Below, in pieces: positions 9,607-11,521 of a DNA stretch of 11,521 nt (its first letter is position 1; every line of letters begins with the position of its first letter). The position numbers were made by a program, and so were the translations under genes. Source of the stretch: Acanthamoeba lenticulata (lineage: Eukaryota > Discosea > Longamoebia > Acanthamoebidae); assembly GCA_002179805.1 (NCBI GenBank), contig NAVB01005550.1:1-11521 (forward strand), given 5' to 3'. Below the pieces are notes generated by a model, which was not told where the DNA came from, made no database searches, and worked only from the letters and a program-made list of their open reading frames with translations.

Positions 9607-11521
9607 TTAGAAGAGCTTGGTGACGACGGTCTTGTGCTCCAAGTAGTTGGCCAGGGCCTCCTCGCCGAGCTCACGGCCGATGCCGCTCCTCTTGAAGCCG
9701 CCGAAGGGCGTCGCGGTGTCGTAGACGTTGAAGCAGTTGACCCACACGGTGCCAGCCCTGAGCTTGCTGGCAATGTAGTGAGCCTTGCCGACGTCCTTGG
9801 TCCACACGCCGGCGGCAAGGCCGTAGATCGAGTCGTTGGCACGCTCGATGACCTCATCGATGTCAGAGTACTTCATGATCGACATGACCGGGCCGAAGAT
9901 CTCCTCGCGGGCAATGGTCATGTTGTCCGACACGTCGGCGAATACGGTGGGCGCCACGAAGTAGCCCTTGTCACCAACGCGGGCACCGCCGGCGCGCAGG
10001 TTGGCGCCCTCCTTCTGGCCGAGGTTGATGTAGTGCAAGATGCGGTCGACCTGCTCCTGCGAGACCTGGGGGCCCTGCTCGGTCTCGGGGTGGAGCGGGT
10101 TGCCGACCTTCCTCTTCTTGGCGAGCTCCGTGCTCCTTTCCACGAACTCGTCGTATTGCTTCTTGTGCACGAACACGCGTGAGCCCGCAGTGCACACTTG
10201 ACCGTGGTTGAAGAAGAGACCAAAGTGGGCGCCAGCGACGGCATCCTGGAGGTCGGCGTCGGGGAGGACGATGTTGGGCGACTTGCCGCCCAACTCGAGG
10301 GTAACGCGCTTGAGGTTGCTGCCAGCCGAAGCAGCCATAATCTTGTGGCCAACTTCAGTCGAACCGGTGAAGGCCACCTTGTCAACCTGTGGGAGGTGGC
10401 GATGCGTGAGAAGCTGTGACTTCATGATCTCAAAAAAGGACGTACGAGGGGGTGCTTGGCCAAGAGGGCACCAGTGTTGCCCTGACCAGGGAGGATGTTG
10501 ACGACACCAGCGGGGTAGCCGGCCTCCTTGATGAGCTCACCAAGCCTAAGAGCGGTGAGGGGGGTCTGCTCGGCGGGCTTAAGGATGCTCACACAGCCAG
10601 TGGCCAGGACGGGGGCCAGCTTCCAAGCAGCCATCAGTAGCGGGAAGTTCCAGGGAACTGGGCGAGCGAGGAAAGTGGGTTAGTGACGAGCTCAATGAGA
10701 CCAACCAAGAGGAAGGGCAAAACAAACTGATCTGAGCAGCCACGCCAATGGGCTCCTTGCGAGTATAGGTGAAGTAGTCGTTCGAAGCAGTCGGAATAGT
10801 CTTGCCGGAGATCTTGTCGGCCCAGCCAGCGTAGTAGCGGAAGCACTGGATGGTGAGGCTCAAGTCGGCCTGTCGAGGCAAAAACACGGGACGAAAGTAA
10901 GGCAAAGTGGTTATTACGAAGGTCAGACGGCTCGACATACCGCGTTGGCAACATGGACAGGCTTGCCATTGTCGAGCGACTCGAGGGCAGCGAGCTCGTC
11001 CCTGTGCTCCTCCACCAGGTCAGCCAGGCGGTTGAGAAGGCTGGAGCGCTCGTAGCAGGTGGCCTTCGACCAAGGGCCCTTGTCGAAGGCCTGACGGGCT
11101 GTGGAAGAAGATTAAGTTGTTTTGGTTAGCGGTCAAATGATTTCAACAGCGACGTGGCTGAAATGGGGCTTCAAGAATTGAAGTGTACCCGAGGCAACCG
11201 CCAGCTCCACGTCCTGCTCACTAGCCTCATGGATCTCGGCAATAACCTCCTCAGTGGAAGGATTGATGGTCTGGAAGGTGGCACCAGTCGAACCGTGCAC
11301 CCACTCGTTGTCGATGAACAGCTTTGTGTGCTTGACCTTGGGCTGCACAAAGACGCCGAACGATTTGAATCGTTAGATACATTTCGCTTCCTGCGCCTTT
11401 AAGCTTGTTGGTACCGCGACAGCGATAGCCCTAGCGGCAGTCACACCATAAGCGGTGGTGCTCTGTTTCCACGCAGGCGGGTGAGTGAGACACTTATGGA
11501 TCTGCAACAATAGAAGGTGAT
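9607..11521 (-). CDS. NAD-dependent aldehyde dehydrogenase, ALDH1/2 class, 5' end beyond the window
   Basis: The enzyme oxidises aldehydes to acids with NAD(P)+. Exons 11189-11342, 10941-11098, 10728-10869, 10446-10657 and 9607-10386 join in phase to 481 residues, about the size of mature ALDH2. The fold is complete: PWNFPLLM with the catalytic Asn, ILKPAEQTP with the cofactor Lys, FTGSTEVG of the NAD-binding fold, the general-base Glu in TLELGGK, the catalytic Cys in [11 protein letters not shown] 34 residues later (the same gap as Glu268 to Cys302 of ALDH2), and EEIFGPV near the C-terminal part. There is no Met at the start of exon 11189-11342; a CAG acceptor precedes its CCC codon. An in-frame upstream exon at 11415 to about 11501 would add about 29 residues rich in Ala, Thr and basic residues, as in a mitochondrial presequence, so the start codon is probably past 11521. 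Cytosolic or mitochondrial location is therefore open. Confidence 0.95.

Noticed and set aside
9568..10182. Plus-strand open frame of 204 codons
   Set aside because: It is antisense to the last aldehyde dehydrogenase exon, whose minus-strand reading carries the catalytic motifs.

Overview
The window looks like intron-rich nuclear DNA from a free-living protist, most probably an amoebozoan such as Acanthamoeba. That assignment is inferred from style and not searched. Coding sequence is GC-rich, the standard genetic code works throughout, introns are very short (about 56-101 bp, one of 207 bp) with GT-AG ends and often GTACG or GTGCG donors, and intergenic gaps are only about 200-285 bp. No gene was found on the plus strand; long plus-strand ORFs are antisense shadows of GC-rich exons. 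All exon joins below were made by hand from splice signals, reading phase and family patterns.

Five genes lie on the minus strand, described here by rising coordinate (the 3' end of each gene is at its low coordinate). (1) 1-162: first 54 codons of a ribose-phosphate pyrophosphokinase (PRPP synthetase), cut by the window edge. (2) 369-2565: a 10-exon gene for a secreted-entry, multi-pass membrane protein of about 502 residues that I cannot assign to a family. (3) 2766-5368: a 12-exon gene for a HIP14/Akr1-type ankyrin-repeat DHHC protein S-acyltransferase of about 579 residues, with a His-rich N-terminus and an altered residue just after the DHHC motif. (4) 5653-9346: a 13-exon gene for a Dbl-family Rho guanine-nucleotide exchange factor of about 877 residues, arranged DH-PH-coiled coil-linker-PH-PH. 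(5) 9607-11521: an NAD-dependent aldehyde dehydrogenase (ALDH1/2 class), complete at the C-terminus, whose first exon(s) lie beyond the window.

The gaps at 163-368, 2566-2765, 5369-5652 and 9347-9606 hold short untranslated and promoter sequence; I saw no RNA gene, mobile element or clear promoter motif in them. There is no operon logic: the genes are unrelated housekeeping and signalling genes packed head to tail. The points worth a second look are the unassigned membrane protein, unusual features of the acyltransferase, the triple-PH exchange factor, and several splice sites where the strongest-looking acceptor gives a frameshift.
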